Shown here piece by piece: positions 8,025-17,332 of a DNA stretch of 64,000 nt. Where the stretch lies: positions 262,969-326,968 of the forward strand of contig JAVJVX010000003.1 in the NCBI GenBank assembly GCA_040220875.1, written 5' to 3'. The stretch is from Alphaproteobacteria bacterium. GTDB taxonomy: Bacteria > Pseudomonadota > Alphaproteobacteria > JAVJVX01. The notes below the pieces were generated by a model that made no database searches, was not told the origin of the DNA, and saw nothing but the letters and a program-made list of their open reading frames with translations. The position numbers were made by a program, and so were the translations under genes. Within the stretch, counting starts at the first letter, position 1. Each line of letters begins with the position of its first letter.

Positions 8025-8642
8025 TTATTCCTCATGTGGAATTTTGGTGCTTAAAACGAACTGACCGCCGTTTGTTCCCAACGGCGGAACAGTGACAATG
8101 TAATAGTGCTCACTCCTCCATCGTCTTCTTTGTCCAGACCGCACTTCCAACCAGAATGTGTATCGCCCTACAGGATCATTAATTCCACACGGACGCCCCG
8201 GTTTTAGTTCCCATTTTTTTTCAGCACCTAGAGTATCTATAAAGCGCTCGTTAGCTATATATGCCGAGGCTTCAGTCTCATCACGCACAACAACAACTGC
8301 CTCGTAACTGTCGTTTGCATCCAATGTGACCTTGAGGTCGTCTATAGGTTGGCCATTTTTAATCCATTTCAACCATATGCCTTCTGGCTCGCCCGACGGC
8401 CCCCAATCCCCACGGATTAGATAGAGGCGGCAGTTCTCGATCTTATTCTTCCAAAATAGCACCCCGGTTCTGACCGAAAGACTCACAGCCCATTGCGTGC
8501 CATTATTCGCGCCAACCCATTGCGATTTCTTCACATCACGCGAAAATACTGGCTTAGGCATGAAAACCCTCGCCAGCCATCGCCATGCGGAAATGGCAAA
8601 CCCCAACGGAACTGCTATGGTCGCTGATGGAAGGTCCGGCAT
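8025..8642 (-). CDS. IS1595 passenger gene 1: 205-aa protein of unknown function
   Basis: A 205-residue protein I cannot place in a family. Residues 8-30 form a hydrophobic stretch (IAVPLGFAISAWRWLARVF) that may be a membrane anchor. The rest alternates short hydrophobic strands and charged turns, suggesting a beta-rich soluble domain (for example SYEAVVVVRDE and EHYYIVTVPP). Base composition is visibly richer in A and T than in surrounding genes, consistent with recent arrival on the element. The start at 8642 is the first ATG inside the right inverted end; the frame continues open into flanking host DNA, which is not credible as coding for this gene. Confidence 0.65.
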   Translation of the reverse strand: MPDLPSATIAVPLGFAISAWRWLARVFMPKPVFSRDVKKSQWVGANNGTQWAVSLSVRTGVLFWKNKIENCRLYLIRGDWGPSGEPEGIWLKWIKNGQPIDDLKVTLDANDSYEAVVVVRDETEASAYIANERFIDTLGAEKKWELKPGRPCGINDPVGRYTFWLEVRSGQRRRWRSEHYYIVTVPPLGTNGGQFVLSTKIPHEE

Positions 8643-8669
8643 GGTGCCCCAGACTCTGCCACACCCCGT

Positions 8670-8694
8670 TACGTGACGCAAGGGGATAATCTCG
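8670..8694 (-). repeat. Right terminal inverted repeat of the IS
   Basis: Read on the minus strand it begins CGAGATTATCCCCTTG and ends TCACGTA, pairing with the left end at 22 of 25 positions. The start codon of passenger gene 1 lies 28 bases inside it. Confidence 0.9.
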
Positions 8695-8702
8695 AAAATC
8701 AT
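8695..8702. repeat. Right 8-bp target-site duplication of the IS
   Basis: AAAATCAT, identical to the copy at the left end of the element. Confidence 0.9.
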
Positions 8703-8801
8703 TTTCCGTCCCGTAACAGGCAGGACCGGCGGGGTCGGTCCAGAGTGCCGACGGGTCCTCACCCGCTCCACCCCTGATCGCGGAAAGGCAGTAAAATCTT
8801 G

Positions 8802-9746
8802 ATGACCCCGATTTATACGCACGATTCCTGTATCGCCCATGATCCGGGCCCGGGCCATCCCGAACGGCCCGACCGTCTGCGCGCGGTGCTCCGACGGTTG
8901 CGCCAGCCGGATTTTGCGCAACTCGTCTGGTGCGAGGCGGCGCCGGCGACGCGCGCGGCCGTCGCACGGGCGCATGACGCGGCTTATGTGGACTGGCTGC
9001 TCGACCAGGTGCCCGAATCCGGCCGGATCGGCCTGGATGGCGACACGTTTCTCTCGCCCGCCTCGGGCGAGGCGGCGTTGCTGGCGGCGGGGGCAGTATG
9101 CCAGGCGATCGATGCGGTCATGGCGGGCAAGGCGGATAATGCCTTTTGTGCCGTGCGCCCGCCCGGTCACCATGCGGAAGCCGGGCACGCCATGGGGTTC
9201 TGTCTGTTCAATAACATAGCGATCGGGGCCCATCATGCGCGCGCCGAACACGACCTTGCGCGTGTCGCGATGGTCGATTTCGACGTGCATCACGGCAACG
9301 GTACCCAGCACATGTTCGAGCGCGATCCGGCGTTCTTCTTCGCCTCGACCCATCAGGGAGGAATCTATCCCGGCACCGGTGCGCGCGACGAGTGCGGTGT
9401 CGGCAACGTGGTCAACATGCCCCTGCCAGCCATGGCGGGATCGGCCGATTTCCGTGACGCGATGACCTCGACCATCCTCCCGGCGCTTGCTGCGTTCGCC
9501 CCGGAACTCGTGCTGATCTCCGCGGGTTTCGACGCCCATGCGGCGGATCCGCTCGCCATGCTCGATTTGCAGGCCGCGGATTTCGCCTGGGCGACGGCCC
9601 GCATCCTCGAGGTTGCCGCGTCCCCGGCCGCCGGCCGCGTCGTGTCCACCCTCGAGGGGGGCTACGATCTCGATGCCCTTGCGGATTGCGCGGCCGCCCA
9701 TGTGGGGGCTCTTCTTGCGGCCGGCGCCTCCGGCACCACCGTGTGA
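8802..9746 (+). CDS. Histone deacetylase family protein (HDAC/AcuC/polyamine deacetylase-like)
   Basis: A 314-residue zinc-dependent deacetylase-fold protein. It shows the family landmarks in order: RPPGHHAEAGHAMGF with the catalytic histidine pair at 123-124, VDFDVHHGNGT with zinc ligands D161 and H163, STHQGGIYPGTG, and SAGFDAHAADP with the third ligand D244. Bacterial members remove acetyl groups from acetoin-pathway enzymes, polyamines or other small amides; the substrate here is unknown. A TTG one codon upstream could also start translation and is better spaced from GGAAAGG. It is followed, 188 bases later, by xseB, an association I recall from related genomes. Confidence 0.9.
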   Translation: MTPIYTHDSCIAHDPGPGHPERPDRLRAVLRRLRQPDFAQLVWCEAAPATRAAVARAHDAAYVDWLLDQVPESGRIGLDGDTFLSPASGEAALLAAGAVCQAIDAVMAGKADNAFCAVRPPGHHAEAGHAMGFCLFNNIAIGAHHARAEHDLARVAMVDFDVHHGNGTQHMFERDPAFFFASTHQGGIYPGTGARDECGVGNVVNMPLPAMAGSADFRDAMTSTILPALAAFAPELVLISAGFDAHAADPLAMLDLQAADFAWATARILEVAASPAAGRVVSTLEGGYDLDALADCAAAHVGALLAAGASGTTV

Positions 9747-9934
9747 CATCGCCCGGGCCGGGCGGCAGTGTGGCCTTCTTGCGACAGCTTGTGTTTTAGC
9801 GGGATTTTGCCTCAATTCCGGCCAATTTCCGGGGGGTTTCCGGTTGCCCGGGCGGGGCCCGATCAGTACACTCCGCGCCCATTCACCCCCCGTTCCCGCC
9901 AGGCGGGGACTCCGGGCAATTTGAGCGAAAAGTA

Positions 9935-10189
9935 ATGGCCAATACCAAGACGGTGCCTGCCGATATCGCGAAAATGAGCTTCGAGGACGCCTTGAAGGAA
10001 CTGGATGCGATCGTCCAGGCACTGGAAAGCGGGGATTCCAGGCTTGATGACGCCATCACCTCCTACGAGCGGGGAGCGGCGCTCAAGAAGCATTGCGAGG
10101 AAAAGCTTCGCGAGGCTCAGGCCAAGGTGGAAAAAATCGTCCTTGGTGCCGGGGGCGAGGCTGCCGCCGAGCCGGCCGACATTGACTGA
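9935..10189 (+). CDS. xseB: Exodeoxyribonuclease VII small subunit
   Basis: An 84-residue protein with the XseB signature SFEDALKELDAIVQALESGD (residues 14-33) followed by the coiled helix LKKHCEEKLREAQAKVEKI. With XseA it forms exonuclease VII, which degrades single-stranded DNA from both ends to short oligonucleotides. The large subunit is not in the window, which is usual. It begins the xseB-ispA-dxs-tlyA run. The ispA start lies 25 bases past its stop. Confidence 0.93.
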   Translation: MANTKTVPADIAKMSFEDALKELDAIVQALESGDSRLDDAITSYERGAALKKHCEEKLREAQAKVEKIVLGAGGEAAAEPADID

Positions 10190-10214
10190 GGTTCAGCCGA
10201 CGACGGGAGGGGAC

Positions 10215-11102
10215 GTGTCCCGGGTAAGGGAAGCGCTGACGCAGGCGGTGGAGTCCGTCGAGAGCGAGCTGAAGAGCCTGTTGCCGGCCGGTGATGGACT
10301 CGATTCCCGCGTCTTCGAGGCCATGACCTACGCCTTGTTTGCGGGCGGCAAGCGGTTACGCCCGTTCTTCGTTCTTACATCGGCCGAGCTTTTCGAGGTC
10401 CCGGAGGCCTGGGCGCGCCGGGTCGCGGCCGCAGTGGAGATGGTTCATACCTATTCGCTCGTCCACGATGACTTGCCGGCCATGGATGACGATGATCTCC
10501 GCCGCGGGCAGCCTACCTGTCACGTTCAGTTCGACGAGGCCACGGCGATCCTCGCCGGCGACGCGCTGTTGACGCTCGCTTTTGGCGTTCTGGCGGAGCC
10601 CGAGACTCACCCGGATGGCAATGTTCGCGCCGAGCTGGTGGCTGCGCTGGCCAGGGCGGCCGGCGCATCGGGCATGGTCGGTGGCCAGATGATGGATCTG
10701 GCCGCGGAACATCAGGAACTCGACGTTGGTGCCATTACCCGTCTGCAACGGCTCAAGACCGGTGAGCTCATCGCGTTTTCCTGCGAGGCAGGCGGGATAC
10801 TGGGGGCGGCTCCAGCCGAGGCGCGCACGGCGTTGCATGCCTATGCCCATGATCTCGGTCTGGCTTTTCAGATCACCGACGATCTGCTGGACGAAACCGG
10901 CAGCGCAACCGATTTGGGCAAGGCCGTCGGCAAGGATGCGGCCGCGGGAAAGGCGACCTTCGTTTCGATCCTGGGCGTCGAGGGGGCGCGGCGACAGGCG
11001 GTGATGCTGGCCGAGCAGGCAGTGGAACATCTTGATTTATTCGGAAAAAAGGCCGACCTTCTAAGGGATATAGCCCGGTATGTGGTCGATCGCCGCGGCT
11101 AA
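10215..11102 (+). CDS. ispA: Farnesyl diphosphate synthase (polyprenyl synthetase)
   Basis: A 295-residue trans-prenyltransferase condensing IPP with DMAPP/GPP to make farnesyl diphosphate. Both aspartate-rich motifs are present: LVHDDLPAMDDDDLRRG around residue 84-100 and FQITDDLLD around 219-227, with GGKRLRPFF before the first. The GTG at 10215 was chosen because GGGAGGGGAC directly precedes it and the length then fits the family; a TTG at 10182 overlapping xseB is the alternative. It sits directly before dxs, so the first enzyme of the MEP pathway and a downstream prenyl chain enzyme are likely cotranscribed. Confidence 0.93.
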   Translation: MSRVREALTQAVESVESELKSLLPAGDGLDSRVFEAMTYALFAGGKRLRPFFVLTSAELFEVPEAWARRVAAAVEMVHTYSLVHDDLPAMDDDDLRRGQPTCHVQFDEATAILAGDALLTLAFGVLAEPETHPDGNVRAELVAALARAAGASGMVGGQMMDLAAEHQELDVGAITRLQRLKTGELIAFSCEAGGILGAAPAEARTALHAYAHDLGLAFQITDDLLDETGSATDLGKAVGKDAAAGKATFVSILGVEGARRQAVMLAEQAVEHLDLFGKKADLLRDIARYVVDRRG

Positions 11103-11114
11103 GAGGAGCGAACG

Positions 11115-13049
11115 TTGAAAACCGGACATACACCTCTCCTGGATACGGTGGTGACGCCCGCCGACACCCGGACGTTCAGCCACGACCAGTTGAAACAGCT
11201 CGCCGACGAGCTTCGCAGCGAAACCGTCGACGCGGTCTCGGTCACTGGCGGACATCTGGGTGCCAGCCTTGGTGTGGTGGAACTCACCGTTGCCATACAT
11301 CATGTGTTCAACACGCCCGATGACCGGCTCATCTGGGACGTAGGTCACCAGTCCTATCCGCACAAGATTTTGACCGGCCGGCGCGACCGGATTCGCACGC
11401 TGCGTCAGCCCGGCGGGCTCTACGGTTTTACCAAGCGCGCCGAAAGCGAATACGATCCCTTCGGCACGGCGCACAGTTCCACATCCATTTCGGCCGGGTT
11501 CGGCATGGCGGTGGCGCGCGATCTTCTCGGCAAGACCAACAACGTTATCAGCGTCATCGGCGATGGGGCGATGAGCGCGGGCATGGCCTATGAGGCGATG
11601 AACAATGCGGGCGATTCCGATTCGCGTCTCGTTGTCATCCTCAATGACAATGACATGTCCATCGCGCCGCCGGTCGGCGCAATGAGCGCCTATCTTTCGC
11701 GCCTGATTTCGTCAAAGCCCTATCGTTCGATCCGTCACGCGGCCAAGGAAGTCGCCAAGCGCTTCCCCCGCCCGCTGGAAAAAGCGGTCGAGCGGGTCGA
11801 GGAATATGCGCGCGGCATGGTGACCGGCGGCACGCTGTTCGAGGAGCTGGGTTTCTTTTACGTCGGGCCACTCGATGGCCATAATCTCGATCACCTTCTG
11901 CCGGTCCTGAGAAATGTCAGGGATTCCAAAGAGAAAGGCCCGGTCCTGGTCCATGTGGTGACGCAAAAGGGCAAGGGCTACGGGCCGGCCGAGGAATCGG
12001 CCGACAAGTATCACGGCGTCAGCAAGTTCGACGTGGTCACGGGCAAGCAGCAGAAGGCCAAGGCCAACGCGCCGGCCTACACGAAGGTGTTCGCCCAGTC
12101 TCTCATCAAGGAGGCGGAAAAAGACGAGAAGATCGTTGCGATCACGGCCGCGATGCCCTCGGGCACCGGCCTCGATCAGTTTGGCAAGGCTTTTCCGGAT
12201 CGCACCTTCGACGTCGGCATCGCCGAGCAGCACGCGGTAACCTTCGCCGGCGGCCTGGCCACGGAAGGCATGAAGCCTTTTGCAGCAATCTACTCGACGT
12301 TCCTGCAGCGCGCCTACGATCAGGTCGTGCATGATATCGCCCTTCAAAGCCTGCCGGTGCGTTTCGCCATCGACCGGGCCGGGCTGGTGGGCGCCGACGG
12401 TCCCACCCATGCGGGCTCATACGACATCGCCTATCTGGGTTGCCTGCCGAACTTCGTTCTGATGGCCGCCAGTGACGAGGCGGAGCTCGTGCATATGGTG
12501 GCGACGGCGGCGGCCATCGACGACCGGCCGTCCGCCCTGCGTTATCCGCGCGGCGAGGGGATCGGCATTGAGTTGCCGGAATTCGGCGTGCCACTCGAAA
12601 TCGGCAAGGGGCGGCTCGTGCGCGAGGGCAGCAAGGTGGCGATCCTGTCCTACGGCGCGCGGCTTCAGGAGGCGCTCGTGGCGGCGGAAGAGCTTGGCGC
12701 GAAGGGATTGTCCACCACGGTGGCCGATGCCCGTTTCACCAAGCCGCTCGACGAGGATCTGGTGCGCCGGCTGGCGCGCGAGCACGAAGTGCTGATCACG
12801 ATCGAGGAGGGCGCCATCGGCGGGTTCGCGAGCCACGTCATGCAATTCCTGGCCTTGAACGGCGAGCTTGACCATGGCCTCAAGTTCCGTCCCATGACGC
12901 TTCCCGACAGGTTCATCAATCACGGCAAGCCCGATGGCATGTACGAAGATGCCGGGCTCAGGGCGCCCAACATCGTGTGCACTGCTCTGGCGGCGCTCGG
13001 TCGCGAGGCCGAAGTTGAAAGCCTGCTGAAGGCGGCGGCCGCGAAGTAG
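11115..13049 (+). CDS. dxs: 1-deoxy-D-xylulose-5-phosphate synthase
   Basis: A 644-residue thiamine-diphosphate enzyme that joins pyruvate and glyceraldehyde 3-phosphate, the first and rate-limiting step of the MEP isoprenoid pathway. Visible hallmarks: [17 protein letters not shown] near the N-terminus, the ThDP motif [18 protein letters not shown] around 152-169, the activating glutamate in [15 protein letters not shown] near 375, and a transketolase C-domain. The start is TTG with AGAGGAGCG upstream. It follows ispA by 12 bases and precedes tlyA by 19 bases. Confidence 0.96.
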   Translation: MKTGHTPLLDTVVTPADTRTFSHDQLKQLADELRSETVDAVSVTGGHLGASLGVVELTVAIHHVFNTPDDRLIWDVGHQSYPHKILTGRRDRIRTLRQPGGLYGFTKRAESEYDPFGTAHSSTSISAGFGMAVARDLLGKTNNVISVIGDGAMSAGMAYEAMNNAGDSDSRLVVILNDNDMSIAPPVGAMSAYLSRLISSKPYRSIRHAAKEVAKRFPRPLEKAVERVEEYARGMVTGGTLFEELGFFYVGPLDGHNLDHLLPVLRNVRDSKEKGPVLVHVVTQKGKGYGPAEESADKYHGVSKFDVVTGKQQKAKANAPAYTKVFAQSLIKEAEKDEKIVAITAAMPSGTGLDQFGKAFPDRTFDVGIAEQHAVTFAGGLATEGMKPFAAIYSTFLQRAYDQVVHDIALQSLPVRFAIDRAGLVGADGPTHAGSYDIAYLGCLPNFVLMAASDEAELVHMVATAAAIDDRPSALRYPRGEGIGIELPEFGVPLEIGKGRLVREGSKVAILSYGARLQEALVAAEELGAKGLSTTVADARFTKPLDEDLVRRLAREHEVLITIEEGAIGGFASHVMQFLALNGELDHGLKFRPMTLPDRFINHGKPDGMYEDAGLRAPNIVCTALAALGREAEVESLLKAAAAK

Positions 13050-13068
13050 CCGGCGCGCCCTCGCCGTC

Positions 13069-13881
13069 ATGGCGACAAGAAAGACGCCTTCCTCCAGACA
13101 ACGGCCCCCGGACGGGGGCCGTTCGCGTTCGGGCGCTCATAAGCCCCGGAAAACACGTCTGGACGAGTTGCTGGTCGCTCGCGGCCTCGCACCCAGCCGG
13201 GCCAAGGCGCAGGCGCTCATCCGCGCGGGACAGGTGTTTGCCGGGACGGTCCGCCTCGACAAGCCGGGACATGGCGTGGGCGAGGACCTCGACCTGGAAG
13301 TCCGGGCGGCGCTCCCCTATGTCTCGCGCGGTGGGCTCAAGCTGGCCCACGCGATCGATCATTTCGGGTTCGACGCGAGCGGGCGCACGGCTCTCGACAT
13401 TGGCGCCTCGACGGGCGGTTTCAGCGATGTCCTGCTGCAAAACGGGGCGCGACGGGTTTATGCGGTGGATGTCGGGCGGGGTCAACTCGACTGGGGTCTG
13501 CGCAACGATCCGCGCGTCATAGTGCTCGAAGGAGTGAACGCGCGCTATTTAAGCCGTCGGGAAGTCCCCGAGCCCATCGAGGCGCTCGTCTGCGACGCCA
13601 GCTTCATCGGCCTGAAAACAGTCTTGCCCGCAGCGCTCGACCTGGTCACGCCGGGTGGCTGGCTGGTGGCGCTGATCAAGCCCCAATTCGAGGTCGGCCG
13701 AGACAAGGTGGGCAAGAAGGGCGTGGTCCGTGACCCCGAATTGCACCGTTCGGTCTGTACCGATATCGAGGCCTGGCTGGCGGCCCGGCCTGGCTGGGCG
13801 GTCAGGGGGGTGACCGAAAGCCCCGTCACGGGGCCGGAAGGCAATCGCGAGTTCCTGATTGGCGCCGAGCGGGTGGGCTAG
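13069..13881 (+). CDS. tlyA: TlyA family rRNA 2'-O-methyltransferase (hemolysin A family)
   Basis: A 270-residue protein with an N-terminal S4 RNA-binding domain (about residues 24-85, starting [20 protein letters not shown]) and an FtsJ-like Rossmann methyltransferase domain with the SAM motif [16 protein letters not shown] near residue 105. TlyA proteins methylate riboses of 16S/23S rRNA; many were first annotated as haemolysins. A lysine-rich N-terminal extension of about 20 residues precedes the S4 domain. Its stop overlaps that of aroC on the opposite strand through a shared CTAG. Confidence 0.92.
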   Translation: MATRKTPSSRQRPPDGGRSRSGAHKPRKTRLDELLVARGLAPSRAKAQALIRAGQVFAGTVRLDKPGHGVGEDLDLEVRAALPYVSRGGLKLAHAIDHFGFDASGRTALDIGASTGGFSDVLLQNGARRVYAVDVGRGQLDWGLRNDPRVIVLEGVNARYLSRREVPEPIEALVCDASFIGLKTVLPAALDLVTPGGWLVALIKPQFEVGRDKVGKKGVVRDPELHRSVCTDIEAWLAARPGWAVRGVTESPVTGPEGNREFLIGAERVG

Positions 13882-14960
13882 CGGCACTGCGCCTTGTGGC
13901 GCAGCCAGTGATCCGCCAGCACCACGGCCAACATCGCTTCCGCCACCGGGACGGCGCGGATGCCGACGCACGGGTCATGCCGGCCCTTCGTGCTGACATC
14001 GACATTCCGCCCGTCGCGGGTGACCGACTGCTTCGGATGCAGGATCGAGCTGGTCGGCTTGACCGCGAACCGCGCCACGAGGTCCTGGCCGGTGGATATA
14101 CCGCCCAGAACTCCGCCCGCGTGATTGGTGCGGAACGTTACCTTCCCCCGCCGGCCGCGCATTTCGTCGGCATTTTCCTCGCCCGAGAGCAGCGCCGCCC
14201 CGAAGCCGTTGCCGATCTCCACGCCCTTGACGGCGTTCAGGCTCATCAGTGCCTTTGCGATATCGGCATCGAGCTTGTCGTAGACCGGTTCGCCCAGGCC
14301 GGGAATCATGCCGCTGACCCGGACTTCAATCACGGCGCCCGCGCTCGAACCCGCCTTGCGTACGCGCTCCAGATGTTTTTCCCAGACGGGAACGATATCG
14401 GCGTCCGGAGACCAGAAAGGGTTCTTGTTTACCTGTGCCCAATCCCAGTTGGCCGGCTCGATTCGGTGCTTGCCGATCTGGACGAGGGCCGCCCGGATTT
14501 TCAGCTTCGTGCCCAGCGCATCGCCGAGAACCTTGCGCGCGATCGCGCCGGCGGCGACGCGCATCGCGGTCTCCCTGGCCGAACTGCGCCCGCCGCCCCG
14601 GTAATCCCGGATTCCGTACTTGGCATCGTAAGTGTAATCGGCGTGGCCCGGTCGGAAGCGGTCCTTGATATCGCCGTAGTCCCGTGAGCGCTGGTCCGTA
14701 TTCTCGATCAGCAGGCTGACGGGTGTGCCGGTGGTCTGTCCTTCGAAAACGCCGGACAGGATTTTTACCCGGTCCGGCTCCTGCCGCTGGGTGGTGAATT
14801 TGCTTTGTCCCGGCCGGCGCTTGTCGAGCCAGACCTGGATGTCTTTTTCGCTTAACGAAAGCCGGGGCGGGACGCCATCAACGACGCAGCCGATCGCCTC
14901 CCCGTGGCTTTCGCCCCAGGTGGTGAAGCGGAAAAGCTGGCCGAATGTGTTGCCGGGCAT
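13878..14960 (-). CDS. aroC: Chorismate synthase
   Basis: A 360-residue FMN-dependent lyase making chorismate from EPSP, the last common step of aromatic amino-acid synthesis. The start [20 protein letters not shown] carries the first family signature, with further ones at [20 protein letters not shown] (about 123-142) and [17 protein letters not shown] (about 277-293). Length matches the family. It is transcribed after fabI on the same strand with 12 bases between them, and ends in a convergent overlap with tlyA. Confidence 0.97.
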   Translation of the reverse strand: MPGNTFGQLFRFTTWGESHGEAIGCVVDGVPPRLSLSEKDIQVWLDKRRPGQSKFTTQRQEPDRVKILSGVFEGQTTGTPVSLLIENTDQRSRDYGDIKDRFRPGHADYTYDAKYGIRDYRGGGRSSARETAMRVAAGAIARKVLGDALGTKLKIRAALVQIGKHRIEPANWDWAQVNKNPFWSPDADIVPVWEKHLERVRKAGSSAGAVIEVRVSGMIPGLGEPVYDKLDADIAKALMSLNAVKGVEIGNGFGAALLSGEENADEMRGRRGKVTFRTNHAGGVLGGISTGQDLVARFAVKPTSSILHPKQSVTRDGRNVDVSTKGRHDPCVGIRAVPVAEAMLAVVLADHWLRHKAQCR

Positions 14961-14972
14961 GGCCGCGCCTTT

Positions 14973-15785
14973 CTAAACCACCGAAATGTCGGGGGCGTCC
15001 GTGCGCTTCATACCGACAATGTTGTAGCCGCAATCGACGTGGTGGATTTCGCCGGTAACGCCCGAGGACAAGTCACTCACGAGATACAGGGCGCTGCCGC
15101 CCACCTCGTCGATCGAGACATTGCGCCGCAGGGGTGAGTTGTATTCGTTCCACTTCAGGATATAGCGAAAATCACCGATGCCCGAAGCCGCCAGGGTCTT
15201 GATCGGACCGGCAGAGATCGCGTTTACGCGGACCGCGCGATCGCCGAGATCCATGGCCAGATACTTGACGCTGGCCTCGAGTGCCGCCTTGGCCACGCCC
15301 ATCACATTGTAATGCGGCATGACCCGTTCGGCGCCGAAATAGGTCAGCGTGACCATGCTGCCGCCGTCCCGCATGAGCGGCGCGGCGCGCCGGCAGCAGG
15401 CGGTGAACGAATAACACGAGATATCCATCGTCTGGCGGAAGTTCTCTCGCGTGGTATCGAGATAACCGCCCTTCAGTTCTTCCTTGTCGGAAAATGCGAC
15501 TGCATGAACCAGGAAATCGAGTTTGCCCCATTCCTTTTCGACCGTGGCAAAGAGCTGGTCGAGGCTGGTCTCGTCGCCGACATCGCAGGGCAGCACCAGA
15601 CTGGCGCCGAGCTGTTCCGCCAAGGGGCGGACGCGTTTTTCGAGCGCCGCATTCTGAAACGTCACGGCCAGATCGGCGCCCGCTTCCGCGATGGCCTTTG
15701 CAATGCCCCAGGCGATAGAGCGATCATTTGCTATGCCCAGGATGAGGCCCTTGCGGCCCGCCATGATTCCGCGTCCGTCGCTCAT
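14973..15785 (-). CDS. fabI: Enoyl-[acyl-carrier-protein] reductase (NADH), FabI type
   Basis: A 270-residue SDR-fold enzyme that reduces the enoyl-ACP double bond in each round of fatty-acid synthesis. It has the FabI nucleotide site GLILGIANDRSIAWGIAKA near residue 13, the spaced catalytic pair in YNVMGVAKAALE (tyrosine and lysine six residues apart), and the ending DISVV. The frame is open to 15896, but the ATG at 15785 has GGGGACGAC before it and gives the usual length. It leads the fabI-aroC pair and diverges from the yihY-like gene. Confidence 0.95.
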   Translation of the reverse strand: MSDGRGIMAGRKGLILGIANDRSIAWGIAKAIAEAGADLAVTFQNAALEKRVRPLAEQLGASLVLPCDVGDETSLDQLFATVEKEWGKLDFLVHAVAFSDKEELKGGYLDTTRENFRQTMDISCYSFTACCRRAAPLMRDGGSMVTLTYFGAERVMPHYNVMGVAKAALEASVKYLAMDLGDRAVRVNAISAGPIKTLAASGIGDFRYILKWNEYNSPLRRNVSIDEVGGSALYLVSDLSSGVTGEIHHVDCGYNIVGMKRTDAPDISVV

Positions 15786-15898
15786 GTCGTCCCCGATTTT
15801 CCCCTGTCTGAGAGCCCGACCGGCCCTGTTGGATGGATTGCGCGGCATCCTACACGAAAGCTGCGGGGGCGGAACCCCCTGACCGGCCTCCGGCATGA

Positions 15899-15927
15899 TT
15901 GCGGCATTTTGCCTAAATCGTTTATAA
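15899..15927 (+). promoter_or_regulatory. Candidate sigma-70 promoter for the YihY-like gene
   Basis: TTGCGG and TTATAA separated by 17 bases, in an A/T-rich patch within the fabI/yihY divergent spacer, about 40 bases before the yihY start. Pattern match only. Confidence 0.35.
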
Positions 15928-15967
15928 ACAAGAAAATTTTGGAAGCCTGGCCAGGGGAGACAAGCCG

Positions 15968-17275
15968 ATGCATGAGCGGTGGAAAGAGCGCCTGAGGGAC
16001 GGGCTGTCCTTCCCCGCCTTCGTCCTGCGGCGGTTCGGGCAGGATGACTGCCTGCGCGTCGCCGCCTCTCTCAGCTACACGTCGCTGCTTGCCCTGGTGC
16101 CGCTCCTGACAATTGCGTTCGCCATCTTTTCGGCCTTTCCCGTCTTCGAGGAGGTCGAGGCGCAGGTCCGCACCGAGATCCTGGGCGTTCTGGTTCCCCA
16201 TGCGGGGGCCAATATCGATTCCCACGTTGCCGCTTTCATCGACAACACCCGCAAGCTGACCGGGGTCGGCATCGCTGCTTTGGGCGTCACGGCCCTCTTG
16301 TTGTTCGTAACGATCGAGAACGCCTTCAATCGAATTTGGCGGGTCAAGCGCCCCCGGGGGATCCTGTTCCGGCTCACCACTTTCTGGGCAATCCTGACTC
16401 TGGCGCCGCTTCTGATCGGAGCCAGCCTGTCACTGAATGGCCAGTTGCAGGAAGCGGCCAGTGTCCTGGGCGCGGACCAGGTCGCCACGGCGGCGGGCCT
16501 CGGGCCACAGGGTGTATTGCGCCAGCTTATCCCGCTCGCTCTTCAGATAGCCGCCTTCAGCGTCATTTTCATTCTGCTCCCCAATCGGCGTGTGACTGCG
16601 CTGCACGCGGTCTCGGGCGCGGTGGTGGCGGCAGTATTTTTCCAGCTTCTCAAGTTCGGGTTCGGCCAGTATGTCCGCGGCGCCTCTTACGAAACCGTGT
16701 ACGGCGCGCTGGCGACCCTGCCCCTGTTCCTGATCTGGATGTATCTGTCCTGGGCGGTGGTGTTGCTTGGTGCCGTGGTCACCGCCTCGGTGCCGGAATG
16801 GCGGATCGAGAAATATGCCGGCCGCGATATCTCGGGGCGTTATGCCGACAGGCTCGAGCGGACTCTCGCCGTGCTGGGAGCCTTGCGTCAGGCGCACCGG
16901 GCCGGCCGGCAGATCCGGGTGCCGGGTGTGGCGGCGGCCTCCGGCCTCAAGCGGGGGGTGGCGGAACGGACGCTTGAGACCCTGCAGGAAATCGACTGGG
17001 CGCGCGGCTTTTCGGCGGGCGCCTGGATGCTGGCCCGCGACCTGGGCGACGTCACGTTGAACGATCTTTGCGTCGCACTCGGCATGGGCATCCCCGAGGA
17101 CAGTTTCCACCCCTTCCAGTCTCGCCAGGCCGAGCTCGACGCCTGGCGCCAGACCCTGCATCCGGTCCTCGATCAGGCGCGGCGCTCACAGCAGGAAACC
17201 CTGGGCATGAGCGTGGCCGAACTCCTCGATCGGCAGGCGAAGGACCGGACGGCCGGGGAAGAGGCGGCCCAGTAA
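15968..17275 (+). CDS. YihY/BrkB family membrane protein
   Basis: A 435-residue inner-membrane protein. The first ~290 residues hold the YihY (formerly RNase BN) domain with about six hydrophobic segments and characteristic strings such as ASLSYTSLLALVPLLTIAFA (about 35-54) and LPLFLIWMYLSWAVVLLGA (about 253-271). The remaining ~145 residues are soluble and look like the winged-helix-type tail found in many proteobacterial homologues. The old nuclease label is considered wrong; the role is unknown. The ATG has GGGGAG nine bases upstream. Confidence 0.9.
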   Translation: MHERWKERLRDGLSFPAFVLRRFGQDDCLRVAASLSYTSLLALVPLLTIAFAIFSAFPVFEEVEAQVRTEILGVLVPHAGANIDSHVAAFIDNTRKLTGVGIAALGVTALLLFVTIENAFNRIWRVKRPRGILFRLTTFWAILTLAPLLIGASLSLNGQLQEAASVLGADQVATAAGLGPQGVLRQLIPLALQIAAFSVIFILLPNRRVTALHAVSGAVVAAVFFQLLKFGFGQYVRGASYETVYGALATLPLFLIWMYLSWAVVLLGAVVTASVPEWRIEKYAGRDISGRYADRLERTLAVLGALRQAHRAGRQIRVPGVAAASGLKRGVAERTLETLQEIDWARGFSAGAWMLARDLGDVTLNDLCVALGMGIPEDSFHPFQSRQAELDAWRQTLHPVLDQARRSQQETLGMSVAELLDRQAKDRTAGEEAAQ

Positions 17276-17332
17276 CGGCCGGGTTCAGGGCCGCCGCCCA
17301 TGTTTTGCCAACCTCTCAAATGAGAGTGGGGG

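Larger units (their letters stand above)
6966..8694. mobile_element. Complete IS1595-family insertion sequence with two passenger genes
   Basis: A 1729-bp element bounded by 25-bp inverted ends that match at 22 of 25 positions, flanked by an 8-bp direct repeat AAAATCAT (6958-6965 and 8695-8702). It holds an ISXO2-like transposase on the plus strand and, convergently, two small genes translated as a unit (8642 to 7783). IS1595 elements are known to make 8-bp target duplications and sometimes to carry passenger genes. The intact target repeat means no rearrangement since insertion. It landed between the efflux operon and the HDAC-like gene without breaking a recognisable gene. Confidence 0.92.

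Noticed and set aside
8643-10022. Upstream extension of the IS passenger gene frame to 665 codons
   Set aside because: It would run through the IS end, the HDAC gene and xseB in antisense; only the part inside the IS is credible.
17313-17326. CTCTCA/TGAGAG palindrome after the YihY-like gene as terminator
   Set aside because: Six-base stem with a two-base loop and no T tract; too weak to call.
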